A stretch of DNA of 64,000 bases. Origin: Sorangium cellulosum (GTDB lineage: Bacteria > Myxococcota_A > Polyangia > Polyangiales > Polyangiaceae). The stretch spans positions 2,914,001 to 2,978,000 of the forward strand of contig NZ_CP012670.1 of assembly GCF_004135735.1 (NCBI RefSeq). Reading direction: 5' to 3'. A model generated the notes under the pieces. That model ran no database searches. It was not told the DNA's origin and was given only the letters and a program-made list of their open reading frames with translations. The stretch's first letter is position 1; each line of letters starts with the position of its first letter. Of the stretch, positions 36,003 to 44,451 are shown piece by piece. A program made the translations under genes and the position numbers.

Positions 36003-37568
36003 TTGCGCTTTTCGATCGCTTCTCTCCTGGGCGTCATCGCGCTGCTGTTCGCCCATGCGGCGCTCGCCGGGCCGGGCGACAAGGAGGCGAGCCAGGGCAT
36101 CAACGCGGCCCGTGGCGGGTTCTGCAAGAGGGCGATCCCGCTCCTCGAGTCCGCCGAGCAGAAGCGGCATCGCCCGAGCTCCGCGGTGGCCCTCGCGGAC
36201 TGCTACGCGAAGCGGGGCGCGCTGCTGAAGGCGAGCCAGATCTATCACGAGGTCGCGGGCGAGAAGAAGGCGCCCGGGTACACGGCGCGAGATGTGGCCG
36301 CCATTACGTCGGCCAGGAAGAAGGCGGCTCGGCTCGACGCGCGCATCCCGACGCTCGTCGTCACGCCAGCGGAGCCCTACGAGGGGCTCGTGGTCGAGGT
36401 CGACGGGGAGGTGATCCCCGAACCCTCGGCGCCGCAGCGGTTCGATCCAGGCGTGCTGCGGGTCGTCGGCAGGGCCGAGGGCTTCGAGGAGGCGTCTCAG
36501 CGGATCACGCTGAAGGAGAAGCAGCGGCGCGAGATCAAGCTACGCCTCAAGCCGAAGCCCGGCGCGAAGAAGCCGGTCGCGAAGAGGCCGGCCGAGAAGA
36601 GGCCGGTTGCGAAGAAGCCGGTCGCGAAGAAGCCGGTCGCGAAGAAGCCGGCCGCGAAGAAGCCGGTCGCGAAGAAGCCGGCCGCGAAGAAGCCGGCCGC
36701 GAAGAAGCCGGTCGCGAAGAAGCGACCGATCACGAAGAAGCCGGCCGAGAAGGAGCCGCTGCTCGCGAAGAAGCCGGCCGAGAAGGAGCCGCCCGCGCCG
36801 CCGCGCGTCGCGCCGTACGGCGACGGGATGGGGCAGATCAAGGAAAGAGAGGAGCACGACCTGTGGCTCGGAGCCGGCTTTCAGGGCTTCTTCATCCCGC
36901 AGCTCGCGTTTGGCCTGTTCGGGGAAGGAGGACGGAACGTCTTCGTTCCCGGCGGCGATGTGGCCTTGACGACGAAGCTCGGGCGCCGGCTCGATCTCGT
37001 CCTCTCTCTCTCGTACGCGCGCTTCGGGCTGGGCGAGACGCCCTTCAAGCCGAAGGGGCACCCCGACACCGATTACGAGATCATCGAGAGCGATCTCCAG
37101 GCGCTCCAGGCGAACGCCCGGCTCGTCTGGAACATCCCGCTCGATGACAAGGAGCGGGTCGCCTTCCGCGTGGGCGCGGGCATCGGCGTGGGCTGGACGT
37201 TCCTCGGCGATCTCTACCGGACCCAGGCGTACCCGGGGGACGCGGTCGCCGGCGACCCGAGCTCCTTCGTGCCGGGAGATCCGTACCGCTACGTGAAGTG
37301 CCGCGGGCCGAACAACCCGGCGGGGAGCTTCCGGTACTGCAACCAGCTCGACTACGACGCCGACCACTACCCCGGGTACGTCGAGCCGAGCTGGTTCACC
37401 CGCCCCAGGGGCAAGCTCCAGGGCCTGCGGCCGCTCGTCTATCCGTGGCTCGTCCTGCCCGAGATCGGCCTCGCGCTCCAGCCGTGGGACGGCGTCGCCG
37501 TCGACCTCCGGGTCGGCGCCTCGGTGACGGGCCTGCTGGGGGGGCTCGGCCTGCGCTTCGCGCTGTGA
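36003..37568 (+). CDS. Exported protein with KKPVA/KKPAA repeats and a barrel-like C-terminal domain
   Basis: A 521-residue protein from TTG 36003 with a signal peptide (MRFSIASLLGVIALLFAHAA, cleaved after LA). Residues 25-105 look like a TPR-like helical unit, 115-180 like a PEGA domain. Next come about 14 copies of a KKPVA/KKPAA/KRPAE pentamer (about 183-260), a cationic flexible linker. The last 240 residues show alternating glycine/aromatic strands (DLWLGAGFQGFFIP, LVLSLSYARFG, VAFRVGAGIGVGW, LGLRFAL) typical of an outer-membrane barrel ending in a hydrophobic residue. The linker would span the periplasm and might bind peptidoglycan or polyanions (inference). Confidence 0.8.
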   Translation: MRFSIASLLGVIALLFAHAALAGPGDKEASQGINAARGGFCKRAIPLLESAEQKRHRPSSAVALADCYAKRGALLKASQIYHEVAGEKKAPGYTARDVAAITSARKKAARLDARIPTLVVTPAEPYEGLVVEVDGEVIPEPSAPQRFDPGVLRVVGRAEGFEEASQRITLKEKQRREIKLRLKPKPGAKKPVAKRPAEKRPVAKKPVAKKPVAKKPAAKKPVAKKPAAKKPAAKKPVAKKRPITKKPAEKEPLLAKKPAEKEPPAPPRVAPYGDGMGQIKEREEHDLWLGAGFQGFFIPQLAFGLFGEGGRNVFVPGGDVALTTKLGRRLDLVLSLSYARFGLGETPFKPKGHPDTDYEIIESDLQALQANARLVWNIPLDDKERVAFRVGAGIGVGWTFLGDLYRTQAYPGDAVAGDPSSFVPGDPYRYVKCRGPNNPAGSFRYCNQLDYDADHYPGYVEPSWFTRPRGKLQGLRPLVYPWLVLPEIGLALQPWDGVAVDLRVGASVTGLLGGLGLRFAL

Positions 37569-37577
37569 CCGGGAGGC

Positions 37578-37916
37578 TCAGCGCGCGAGCTTCACGGCGC
37601 GACCGAGCTTCCGCGACAGGACGGCCTCGAGCGTGCTCCAGAGCTCCTCGCCGGTCCGCTGCGCGACCCAGCGCTCCTCGGACGGCTGGTAGTCGAAGTG
37701 CCACGCGGCCCGCTCCGCGGCCATCCAGATCTGCCGCGCGGCGCGGTGGCTGTTGACGACGTACTTGGTGCCGTCCTCGAACTCCAGGGTGAGGATGCCG
37801 CTCTGCAGGTCGGCCTCCACGCCGTCGGGGATCTCGTTGATCTGCCGATCCAGCTCGCGCAACGACCGATCGGCCACGGCGTCGAACTCTCGCTCCGATA
37901 GGGGCTCTCCGCTCAT
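37578..37916 (-). CDS. cyaY: Frataxin-like iron donor protein CyaY
   Basis: A 112-residue protein matching bacterial frataxin: LSEREFDAVADRSLRELDRQ (acidic first helix), EADLQSGILTLEFEDGTKYVVN strands, the SHRAARQIWMAA segment and WHFDY. It binds iron and modulates Fe-S cluster assembly on IscS/IscU. Length is normal for CyaY. ATG 37916. It ends 9 bases from the end of the convergent envelope-protein gene, and an aldehyde dehydrogenase lies upstream on the same strand. Confidence 0.92.
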   Translation of the reverse strand: MSGEPLSEREFDAVADRSLRELDRQINEIPDGVEADLQSGILTLEFEDGTKYVVNSHRAARQIWMAAERAAWHFDYQPSEERWVAQRTGEELWSTLEAVLSRKLGRAVKLAR

Positions 37917-37996
37917 GCCGCTCCGCTTACACCCGCGCGCGCCCAGGCGGTACGGGGAAGCGCGCCCGGAGTGCGGCGCGCCCCGGGCGCGCCCGC

Positions 37997-39445
37997 TCAC
38001 TCCCAGGGCACCGTGTAGAGCTTGACGTGGGTCATCGCCCTCATCGCCTCGATGACGCCCTCCTTGATCCCGAGGCCGCTGTCCTTGATCCCCCCGAACG
38101 GCGACAGCTCGGAGCGATAGCCCGGCACCTCGCGCACGTTGACCGTCCCGCAGCGGAGCTCGCGCACGAGCCGGTGGACGTGCCGCAGGTCGTTCGTGCA
38201 GACGCCGGCGGAGAGGCCGTAGCTCGTCCCGTTCGCCACCTCGATCGCCTCGTCGAGGTCCCTCACCCGGAGGATCGGCGCGTGCGGGCCGAACGTCTCG
38301 CGCTGCACCGAGGGGGCGTCGCGCGGGACGTGATCCATCACCGTGGGGCCGTACAGCGCCCCGCGGCGCTCGTTCCCGAACAGCAGCCGCGCGCCCCGCG
38401 CGAGCGTGTCCTCGGCCGCCGCCTCGAGCCGCCTCGCCGCGGCCTCCGAGATCACCGTCCCCATGTCGGTCGAGGGGTCGCGCGGATCGCCCACCCGGAC
38501 CTCCGCCGACGCGACGGCGAGGCGCGCGGCGAGCTCGTCGGCCACGCGCTCGCTCACGATGAGCCGCTTCACCGCCGTGCAGCGCTGCCCCGAGTTCCTG
38601 TAGCAGCCGTGCACCGCGAGCCGCACCGCCTCGTCCAGATCCGCGTCGTCGAGCACGATGAGCGGGTCGTTGCCCCCGAGCTCGAGCACCGCCCGCCGGT
38701 AGCCCAGCATGCCCGCGATGCGCTTGCCCACCTCCACGCCGCCCGTGAAGCTGACGAGCTCCACGGCGGGGTGCGTCACGAGCGCCCGCCCGATCTCGAC
38801 CGGGTCGCCGGTCACGACGCTCAGCATGCCGGGCGGCAGCCCGGACTCGTGGAGCACGGACGCGAGGTAGAGCGCGGAGAGGGGCGTCTTCTCCGACGGC
38901 TTCAGCACCATGGCGCTGCCGCTCGCGACGCTGGGCGCGACCTTGTGCGCCACCTGGTTCAGCGGGTGGTTGAACGGGGTGATCGCCGTCACGAGCCCGA
39001 GCGGCTCGCGCAGCGTGTAGCCTCGCCGCGGCTTGCCGTTCGCCGAGACGTCGAACGCGAGGCACTGGCCGTCGTCGCGCAGCGCCTCGTACGCGGCGAA
39101 CCGGAGCACGTCCAGCGCGCGCTGCACCTCGTGGCGCGTGTCCTTGAGGCAGAGCCCGCTCTCCCACGTGATGAGCCGCGCGGCCGCCTCCGCCTCCGCC
39201 TCGATGCGCGCCGCGGCGCGGAGGAGGATCTGGCTGCGCTCGTGGCGAGAGGGCCGCGGGGGGCCCGACGACGCGCTCGCGAGCGCGCGCAGCACGTCCT
39301 CCTCGCCGAGCCTCGGCACGCTGCCGATCACCTCGCCCGTGAACGGGAAGCGCACGAGGATCCGCTCGTCCCGGCTCACCGGCTCGCCCGCGACGAGGCA
39401 CGGGAAATGGAATGCTGGTCGTTCGATCGAGAGCTCCGAGCCCAT
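37997..39445 (-). CDS. phnY: Phosphonoacetaldehyde dehydrogenase
   Basis: An NAD-dependent aldehyde dehydrogenase of 482 residues: TPFNHPLNQVAHK, KPSEKTPLSAL, FTGGVEVGK (cofactor glycine), catalytic Glu in VLELGGNDP and catalytic Cys in NSGQRCTAVKR. The overall pattern and especially the neighbouring phosphonoacetate hydrolase gene point to PhnY, which oxidises phosphonoacetaldehyde from 2-aminoethylphosphonate to phosphonoacetate. phnA lies 40 bases upstream on the same strand, so the two form an operon. The aminotransferase PhnW is not in the window. ATG 39445. Confidence 0.88.
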   Translation of the reverse strand: MGSELSIERPAFHFPCLVAGEPVSRDERILVRFPFTGEVIGSVPRLGEEDVLRALASASSGPPRPSRHERSQILLRAAARIEAEAEAAARLITWESGLCLKDTRHEVQRALDVLRFAAYEALRDDGQCLAFDVSANGKPRRGYTLREPLGLVTAITPFNHPLNQVAHKVAPSVASGSAMVLKPSEKTPLSALYLASVLHESGLPPGMLSVVTGDPVEIGRALVTHPAVELVSFTGGVEVGKRIAGMLGYRRAVLELGGNDPLIVLDDADLDEAVRLAVHGCYRNSGQRCTAVKRLIVSERVADELAARLAVASAEVRVGDPRDPSTDMGTVISEAAARRLEAAAEDTLARGARLLFGNERRGALYGPTVMDHVPRDAPSVQRETFGPHAPILRVRDLDEAIEVANGTSYGLSAGVCTNDLRHVHRLVRELRCGTVNVREVPGYRSELSPFGGIKDSGLGIKEGVIEAMRAMTHVKLYTVPWE

Positions 39446-39485
39446 CCTGCCCCCCTTCCGCCTTGCGGCCCCGCGATCGACGGCG

Positions 39486-40790
39486 CTACGCCGGCGCGGT
39501 CGCGAGGCCGTTCAGCACCACGTCGAAGACGTCCGCGTTCGACAGCGCGCTCGCCTGGGCGCGCGCCGCGCTCGCTCGCGCCGGCGCCGCCCCCTCGCCG
39601 AGGATCCGCGCCCGCACCTCGGGCCTCGGCGGGTGGCTCACGAGGATCGGCACCTCCGCCTCGTGCAGGCCGCCGTGGGACCTGAGCCCGCGCCGCACGG
39701 CCGAGAGATCGTGGTACGCGGCGCTCTTGCCGAGCACCGTGGACCTGTCGCCGAGCACCACGAGGTCGCCGATCCGGTCCGGCGGCAGCGCGAAGCGCCG
39801 CGCCGCGTCCTCGCGCGGCAGGACGAGCTCCACGCCCGGGAGCCGCGCGAGCACCTCCGCGGCGCGGTCCCGCGCGCCGCCCCCGGCCGCGGCGTCGACG
39901 TACACCGTCGCGTAGGAGCCGAGCGCGCCGTGGTGCACGACGTACGGATCGGTGATCGGCAGGAGCACGCGGAGGCCCGGGAGGCCGGCCTCGCGCAGCG
40001 CGTCCTCCAGGTAGCGCACGTTGGGCGAGCCGTCCGCCGCGGTCTTGTCGTTCATGCCGTGATCGGCGGTGACGCCGCAGACGAAGCCGGCGTCGAGGTA
40101 CGCCCCGTAGAGCGCGTCGAAGCGGGCGTAGAACCGGTCCGACATCGGGCCGCGCGGCGGCTCCTTGTGCTGCACGTAGTCGGTCAGCGAGACGTAGAGG
40201 AGCCTCGCCCCCACCCGCTCGTGCAGCGCGAGGCCCATCTCCATGGCGTAGTGGGAGATGTCCCAGTCGTAGATCGAGGGGCTCTCGCGGCCGACCACGC
40301 CGGGGATCGAGGCGATGCCGAGCTCCGGGATCGCCTGCTCGTGCGCCCTCTCCGCCGACAGCGAGATCGGGCGAGGGCCGCCCTCGCGGCACGCGCCGAG
40401 CAGCGCGCGGAGCTTGTCCTTGGCCGTGACGCAGAGGGTCCTGACGCCCGCCTGCTCCATCCGCTCGAACAGCGTCGGGACGCGCAGGAAGCGCGGGTCG
40501 TTCATCGGCACCTCCTCCCCCGAGGCGGCGTCGAGGTAGGTGTTCCCGGAGATGCCGTGCACGCGCGTCGGCTGGCCGGTCACGATCGAGACGTTGTTCG
40601 GGTTCGTGAAGCTCGGGATCTGGCCGCGGCCGCGCACGAACAGGCCGCCCGCGGCGAGCGTCCCCGCGAGCCGCGGCATCAGCCCGTCCTCGAGCGCCGC
40701 CTCGAGGTGCTCCGGCGCGCAGCCGTCGACGCAGAACACCACCGTCTTGCGCGCGGGCAGCGCGTAGCGCCGATCGCAGAGCTCGATCAT
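39486..40790 (-). CDS. phnA: Phosphonoacetate hydrolase
   Basis: An alkaline-phosphatase-superfamily enzyme of 434 residues that splits phosphonoacetate into acetate and phosphate. Motifs: metal Asp in VFCVDGCAPEHLE, the nucleophile Thr in SFTNPNNVSIVTG, then YDWDISHYAMEMG, SLTDYVQHK, and metal His in VTADHGMNDK. These match PhnA of the PhnWAY pathway. It is first in an operon with phnY, which makes its substrate. The frame extends upstream but ATG 40790 (MIELCDRRY) fits the family start. A disordered Ala/Arg-rich patch precedes the C-terminus. Confidence 0.92.
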   Translation of the reverse strand: MIELCDRRYALPARKTVVFCVDGCAPEHLEAALEDGLMPRLAGTLAAGGLFVRGRGQIPSFTNPNNVSIVTGQPTRVHGISGNTYLDAASGEEVPMNDPRFLRVPTLFERMEQAGVRTLCVTAKDKLRALLGACREGGPRPISLSAERAHEQAIPELGIASIPGVVGRESPSIYDWDISHYAMEMGLALHERVGARLLYVSLTDYVQHKEPPRGPMSDRFYARFDALYGAYLDAGFVCGVTADHGMNDKTAADGSPNVRYLEDALREAGLPGLRVLLPITDPYVVHHGALGSYATVYVDAAAGGGARDRAAEVLARLPGVELVLPREDAARRFALPPDRIGDLVVLGDRSTVLGKSAAYHDLSAVRRGLRSHGGLHEAEVPILVSHPPRPEVRARILGEGAAPARASAARAQASALSNADVFDVVLNGLATAPA

Positions 40791-41033
40791 GCCCAACGCT
40801 GACACGCAGGGCGCGGGCCGAGAAGCCAGCGGCCGCGGCGCGGCGCGGCGCGCTCTGCCTCGAACGGAGCGGGCCGCGGCGCCGCGCGCGTCCGCTCCGT
40901 GGCCCGGCCGTGCCCGGAAGCGCGTCAACCCGGTCCGGGCCGGAAGCGCGGTCGGGGCCGGGAGCGCGGCCGGCCCGGCCAGGGCTGGAAGCCCGGTCCG
41001 GGCCGGACCGTCAGGCAACGCCCCGGGGATCGG
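40791..41033. other. GC-rich intergenic spacer with degenerate short repeats
   Basis: Between the phnA start and the tRNA-Arg 3' end. It contains several imperfect copies of a CCGGTCCGGGCCGGAAGCG block (40930-41010). No gene is visible. Confidence 0.4.
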
Positions 41034-41107
41034 CACGCCCGGCAGGATTCGAACCTGCGACCCGCGGCTTAGAAGGCCGCCGCTCTATCCAGCTGAGCTA
41101 CGGGCGC
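41034..41107 (-). tRNA. tRNA-Arg (anticodon UCU)
   Basis: A standard 74-nt cloverleaf: acceptor GCGCCCG/CGGGCGT, D arm GCTC...GAGC, anticodon stem GCGGC/GCCGC with loop CTTCTAA (anticodon TCT), variable GGGTC, T arm GCAGG TTCGAAT CCTGC, discriminator G. CCA is not encoded. It reads AGA codons, which are rare in this GC-rich genome. Comparison with the element at 8988-9124, which has the same anticodon loop, shows how much that one departs from a normal tRNA. Confidence 0.97.
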
Positions 41108-41215
41108 GTACGCGAACAGGCGCCGCCTTCGTACTGCATCGCGGCCCCGGGATCGAGCGTCACGAGCGCGGCGCGCGTCACGGCCGCGCTCGTAGGCCTG
41201 TCGACGCCTGGCCGC

Positions 41216-41956
41216 TCAGGTCGACGCGGCAATCCGCCGGACCTGCTCGCCGGTCCGGCCGTAGCGGCGCTGCCGCCGGCCGTAGGTCGCGAGGGCCTCG
41301 TCGAGGGTCGCCTCGGTGAAGTCGGGCCAGAGCGTGTCGGTGAAGAAGAGCTCCGCGTACGCGGCCTCGAAGAGCAGGAAGTCGCTGAGGCGCTTCTCGC
41401 CGCCGGTGCGGATGATCAGATCCGGATCCGGGATCGCGCTCGTCGTCAGGAAGTTCCGGAGCGAGGTCTCGTTGATCTCCTCCGGGATGACCAGGCCGGC
41501 CCGCGCGCGGACCGCGAGCGCGCGCATCGCGTTCGCCATGTCGCGACGGCCGCCGTAGCTCAGCGCGAGCGCCAGGGTCATCTCGGTGCCCCCCGCGGTG
41601 TCCTCCACGAGCTTCTCCACGGCGCGCCGCGTCGGGGTGGGGATGTCCTCGAGATCGCCGACGACCTGCACCGCGACGCCGCGCCGGAGGAGATCGTCGT
41701 GCTCTCCCTCGGCGAACTCCTGGCAGATCCGCATCAGCGCGTCGATCTCGTCCTTGGGCCGCGACCAGTTCGCCACGCTGAAGGCGTACAGCGTGAGGTA
41801 CGGGATGCCGCGATCATGGCAGGCGCGCACCGAGAGGCGCACGGCGTGCGCGCCGTGCTGGTGCCCCTGCATGCGGGGCAGGCCGCGGGCCGCTGCCCAG
41901 CGGCCATTGCCATCGAGGATGATCGCGACGTGCTTCGGGAGATTGCTGGACGTCAT
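41216..41956 (-). CDS. uppS: Isoprenyl transferase (undecaprenyl diphosphate synthase)
   Basis: A cis-prenyltransferase of 246 residues making the C55 lipid carrier for peptidoglycan and polysaccharides. It has PKHVAIILDGNGRWA (catalytic Asp, substrate phosphate loop), the RGLPRMQGHQHGA segment, YAFSVANWSRP, ALSYGGRRD, and the C-terminal DLIIRTGGEKRLSDFLL and YAELFFTDTLWPDF. ATG 41956 has AGGAAAG upstream; an in-frame GTG at 41998 is poorly placed. It is transcribed toward the tRNA-Arg gene. No cdsA or dxr follows, unlike many genomes. Confidence 0.95.
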   Translation of the reverse strand: MTSSNLPKHVAIILDGNGRWAAARGLPRMQGHQHGAHAVRLSVRACHDRGIPYLTLYAFSVANWSRPKDEIDALMRICQEFAEGEHDDLLRRGVAVQVVGDLEDIPTPTRRAVEKLVEDTAGGTEMTLALALSYGGRRDMANAMRALAVRARAGLVIPEEINETSLRNFLTTSAIPDPDLIIRTGGEKRLSDFLLFEAAYAELFFTDTLWPDFTEATLDEALATYGRRQRRYGRTGEQVRRIAAST

Positions 41957-42226
41957 GGGCTTTCCTGGGTGGGAACCGCCGCACTTTGCGCTCGACACGG
42001 GCGCAGCAGGGGGGCCGACGGTGATGCGATCGTGGAGGTTCTGTGGAAGATGCCGCGGGAGAGCTCAAGGGCCCTTACGCCGTTGACGGCGGCGCGCGCC
42101 CCGCGGATCGCCTCGCCCGACCGCCGGTCGATCCATTGTCTCCTTTTCACGCGCGGCGCGAGCGAGGAAACCGTCCGGAGCCTGGCTCGAGGTGAGGGCA
42201 GGCCCGGAGCTCCGGGGTCCGCCGGG

Positions 42227-43603
42227 TCATGCCCCCGGCAGCGAGATCCGGAACTCGACCTCGGGCGGACCGCGGAGGGTGCACTCGGCCGAGCCGCTGT
42301 GGGCCTCGGCGATCGCCTTCACGATCGCGAGGCCGAGCCCGGTGCCGCCCCGGTCGGCCCGGGTCGTGACGAAGCGGCGGAACAGGCGGCCGGCGACGTG
42401 CCGCCCGATCTCGCCGCGGTTGCGGATGGCGATCGTGACCTGTCCGCCCACGCGGGACAGCGCGATCTGGACGGGGGCCGCGGCGTCGCCGTGCGTGCGC
42501 GCGTTGTCGAGCAGGTTCTCGAGCGCGCGCGACAGCCACAGCGCGTCGCCGCGCACCGCCGCGGACCCCGCCGCGTCGATCTCGACGCGGCTGCCGCGCT
42601 CGCGCGCCCTCGCCGCGGCGGCCTGCGCGACCGCGACGAGATCGACGACCGTCGCGTGCTCCACGCCGCGCGCCTCGATGCGCGCGAGCGACAAAAGCTC
42701 CCCGAGGAGCGCCTCGATGCGCGTGATCGCCTCGCGGATGCGCGCGACGAAGCGGGCCGCCTCCTCGGGATCCTCGAGCGCCCCCTCGGAGAGCACCTCG
42801 GCGCTGGCGCGGATGGCGGCGACCGGGTTCTTGAGCTCGTGCGAGAGATCCGCGGCGAAGGTCTCGACGAAGGGGCGGCCCTCGAGCTGCCGCCGCATCG
42901 AGTCGATGGCGCGCGTCAGCCGCTGGACCTCGCGGCCGTGGGCCGGCGGCGGCGCCGCGCGCACCTCCCCCTCGCTCACGCGCACCGCGAACTCGGTGAG
43001 CGCCTCGATCGGCGTCGCGATGGTGCGGCCGATCAGGAACGACGAGAGCGCCGCCGCGGCGCCGAGCACGGTGCTCAGCACGAGGATCGGGGGCGCGAAG
43101 TCGGCGACCATCCGCTGCACGACGATCGTGGGCTTCACGACCTGCACGCTCCCGACGCGCCGGCCGCGGACCTCGATCGGCGCGGTCACGAAGACGGTCC
43201 CGGGCTCGCCCGGCGAGGCGCCGCGCGCCCGGAGCACGCGGCCCTCCGGATCGAGCAGCGCGACGTTCTGGGCGGCGGCGCCCGCGCCCTCGCCGCCGAG
43301 GGCGCGCACGCCGGCGAGGTCGACGCCGCGGACCTCCATCTCCATCGCGGCGACGGCGGCGAAGGCGGCGGCCTCGTGGCGCGCGCTGCCCTCGGCGAGC
43401 AGCGTCGCGCGCGCCTCGATGCGGTCGATGACGAGCAGCCCGAGCCCGAACGCGAACGCGCCGACGATGCCGCCGAGCGCGATGAAGATCTGCATCCGGA
43501 TGCTCATCCCCGCGGTCCGGGCGCGGACGAGGCGCGAGGCGAACAGGGCGACGAGCAGGATGATCGCGACCGCGGCCGCCGCGGTGACCACGAGGCGCAG
43601 CAC
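42227..43603 (-). CDS. Sensor histidine kinase (CreC-like)
   Basis: A 458-residue membrane kinase. Two transmembrane segments bound an extracytoplasmic part (first about 5-25 with a second hydrophobic stretch at 38-60, last about 170-195), then HAMP (about 195-245), HisKA with phospho-accepting His in DLSHELKNPVAAIRAS and HATPase with ENLLDNA and GGTGLGLAIV. Its ATG (43603) is 3 bases after the stop of the response-regulator gene, so they form a pair. The input signal is unknown. Confidence 0.93.
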   Translation of the reverse strand: MLRLVVTAAAAVAIILLVALFASRLVRARTAGMSIRMQIFIALGGIVGAFAFGLGLLVIDRIEARATLLAEGSARHEAAAFAAVAAMEMEVRGVDLAGVRALGGEGAGAAAQNVALLDPEGRVLRARGASPGEPGTVFVTAPIEVRGRRVGSVQVVKPTIVVQRMVADFAPPILVLSTVLGAAAALSSFLIGRTIATPIEALTEFAVRVSEGEVRAAPPPAHGREVQRLTRAIDSMRRQLEGRPFVETFAADLSHELKNPVAAIRASAEVLSEGALEDPEEAARFVARIREAITRIEALLGELLSLARIEARGVEHATVVDLVAVAQAAAARARERGSRVEIDAAGSAAVRGDALWLSRALENLLDNARTHGDAAAPVQIALSRVGGQVTIAIRNRGEIGRHVAGRLFRRFVTTRADRGGTGLGLAIVKAIAEAHSGSAECTLRGPPEVEFRISLPGA

Positions 43604-43606
43604 GGC

Positions 43607-44317
43607 TCAGTCCCCGCTCCCGCCGGAGGTGCTCGGCCTGTCCGTGACCCGGTAGCCGACGCCGCGCACCGTCTCGATGAGGTCGGCGTCGCCGCCCGCC
43701 TCGACGACCTTCTTCCGGAGCCCCTTCACGTGCGAGTCGATCGTTCGGTCGGTGATCGCGAACCCGTCGCCCCAGACCCGGTCGATGAGCTGGGCGCGCG
43801 TGAAGACCCGGCCCGGGGCCGCGAGCATGCAGGCGAGCAGGTCGAACTCGACGCGGGTGAGGTCGATCTTCTGGCCGTTCACGTGCGCCCGCCGCGTGGC
43901 CTCGTCGACCGCGAGCGGCAGCGGCGCGGCCGCGGCGGCGGGCTTCGCGGGCGGGGGCGGGGCGGCGCGGCGGAGGACGGCCCGCACGCGCGCCACGATC
44001 TCGCGGGGCGAGAACGGCTTGGTCACGTAGTCGTCGGCGCCGGTCTCGAGGGCGGCGACGCGGTCCGCCTCGCTATCGCGGCTCGACAGGACGATGATGG
44101 CGGCGCGCGCCGCGCTCCGTCGCACCTGGCCGATGAGATCGAAGCCGCTGCCGTCGGGGAGCATGAGGTCGAGGATGATGAGGTCCGCCCTGTCGACCTC
44201 CCGCTCGGCGGCCGCGAGCGTGGTGGCGACGGTGGCCGCGAACCCGTCGCGCCGCAGGAAGTAGGCGATCGACTCGGCGATCGCCGGCTCATCCTCGACG
44301 ACCAGAATTTTGGCCAT
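43607..44317 (-). CDS. OmpR-family response regulator
   Basis: A 236-residue regulator: receiver domain (VVEDEPAIAES, phospho-Asp in LIILDLMLP, the K of VTKPFSP), Ala/Pro linker, and a winged-helix output domain with LTRVEFDLLACMLAAPGRVF, RAQLIDRVWG, TIDSHVKGLRKK and VRGVGYRV. Best match by memory is the CreB type. ATG 44317. First gene of a two-gene operon with the histidine kinase. Target genes cannot be told from sequence. Confidence 0.94.
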   Translation of the reverse strand: MAKILVVEDEPAIAESIAYFLRRDGFAATVATTLAAAEREVDRADLIILDLMLPDGSGFDLIGQVRRSAARAAIIVLSSRDSEADRVAALETGADDYVTKPFSPREIVARVRAVLRRAAPPPPAKPAAAAAPLPLAVDEATRRAHVNGQKIDLTRVEFDLLACMLAAPGRVFTRAQLIDRVWGDGFAITDRTIDSHVKGLRKKVVEAGGDADLIETVRGVGYRVTDRPSTSGGSGD

Positions 44318-44451
44318 GGCCTCCGAGCCTAGGACGGCGCGGCGGACGCGTCGACAGGGGGTGACCTGGCACCCGGCGGTGGGGAGGGTGGGCCCCCTCG
44401 GAAGTGGCCGAGCGTCTGGCCGAGGGGAGGGGGACCCCCGCCGGACGGAGG

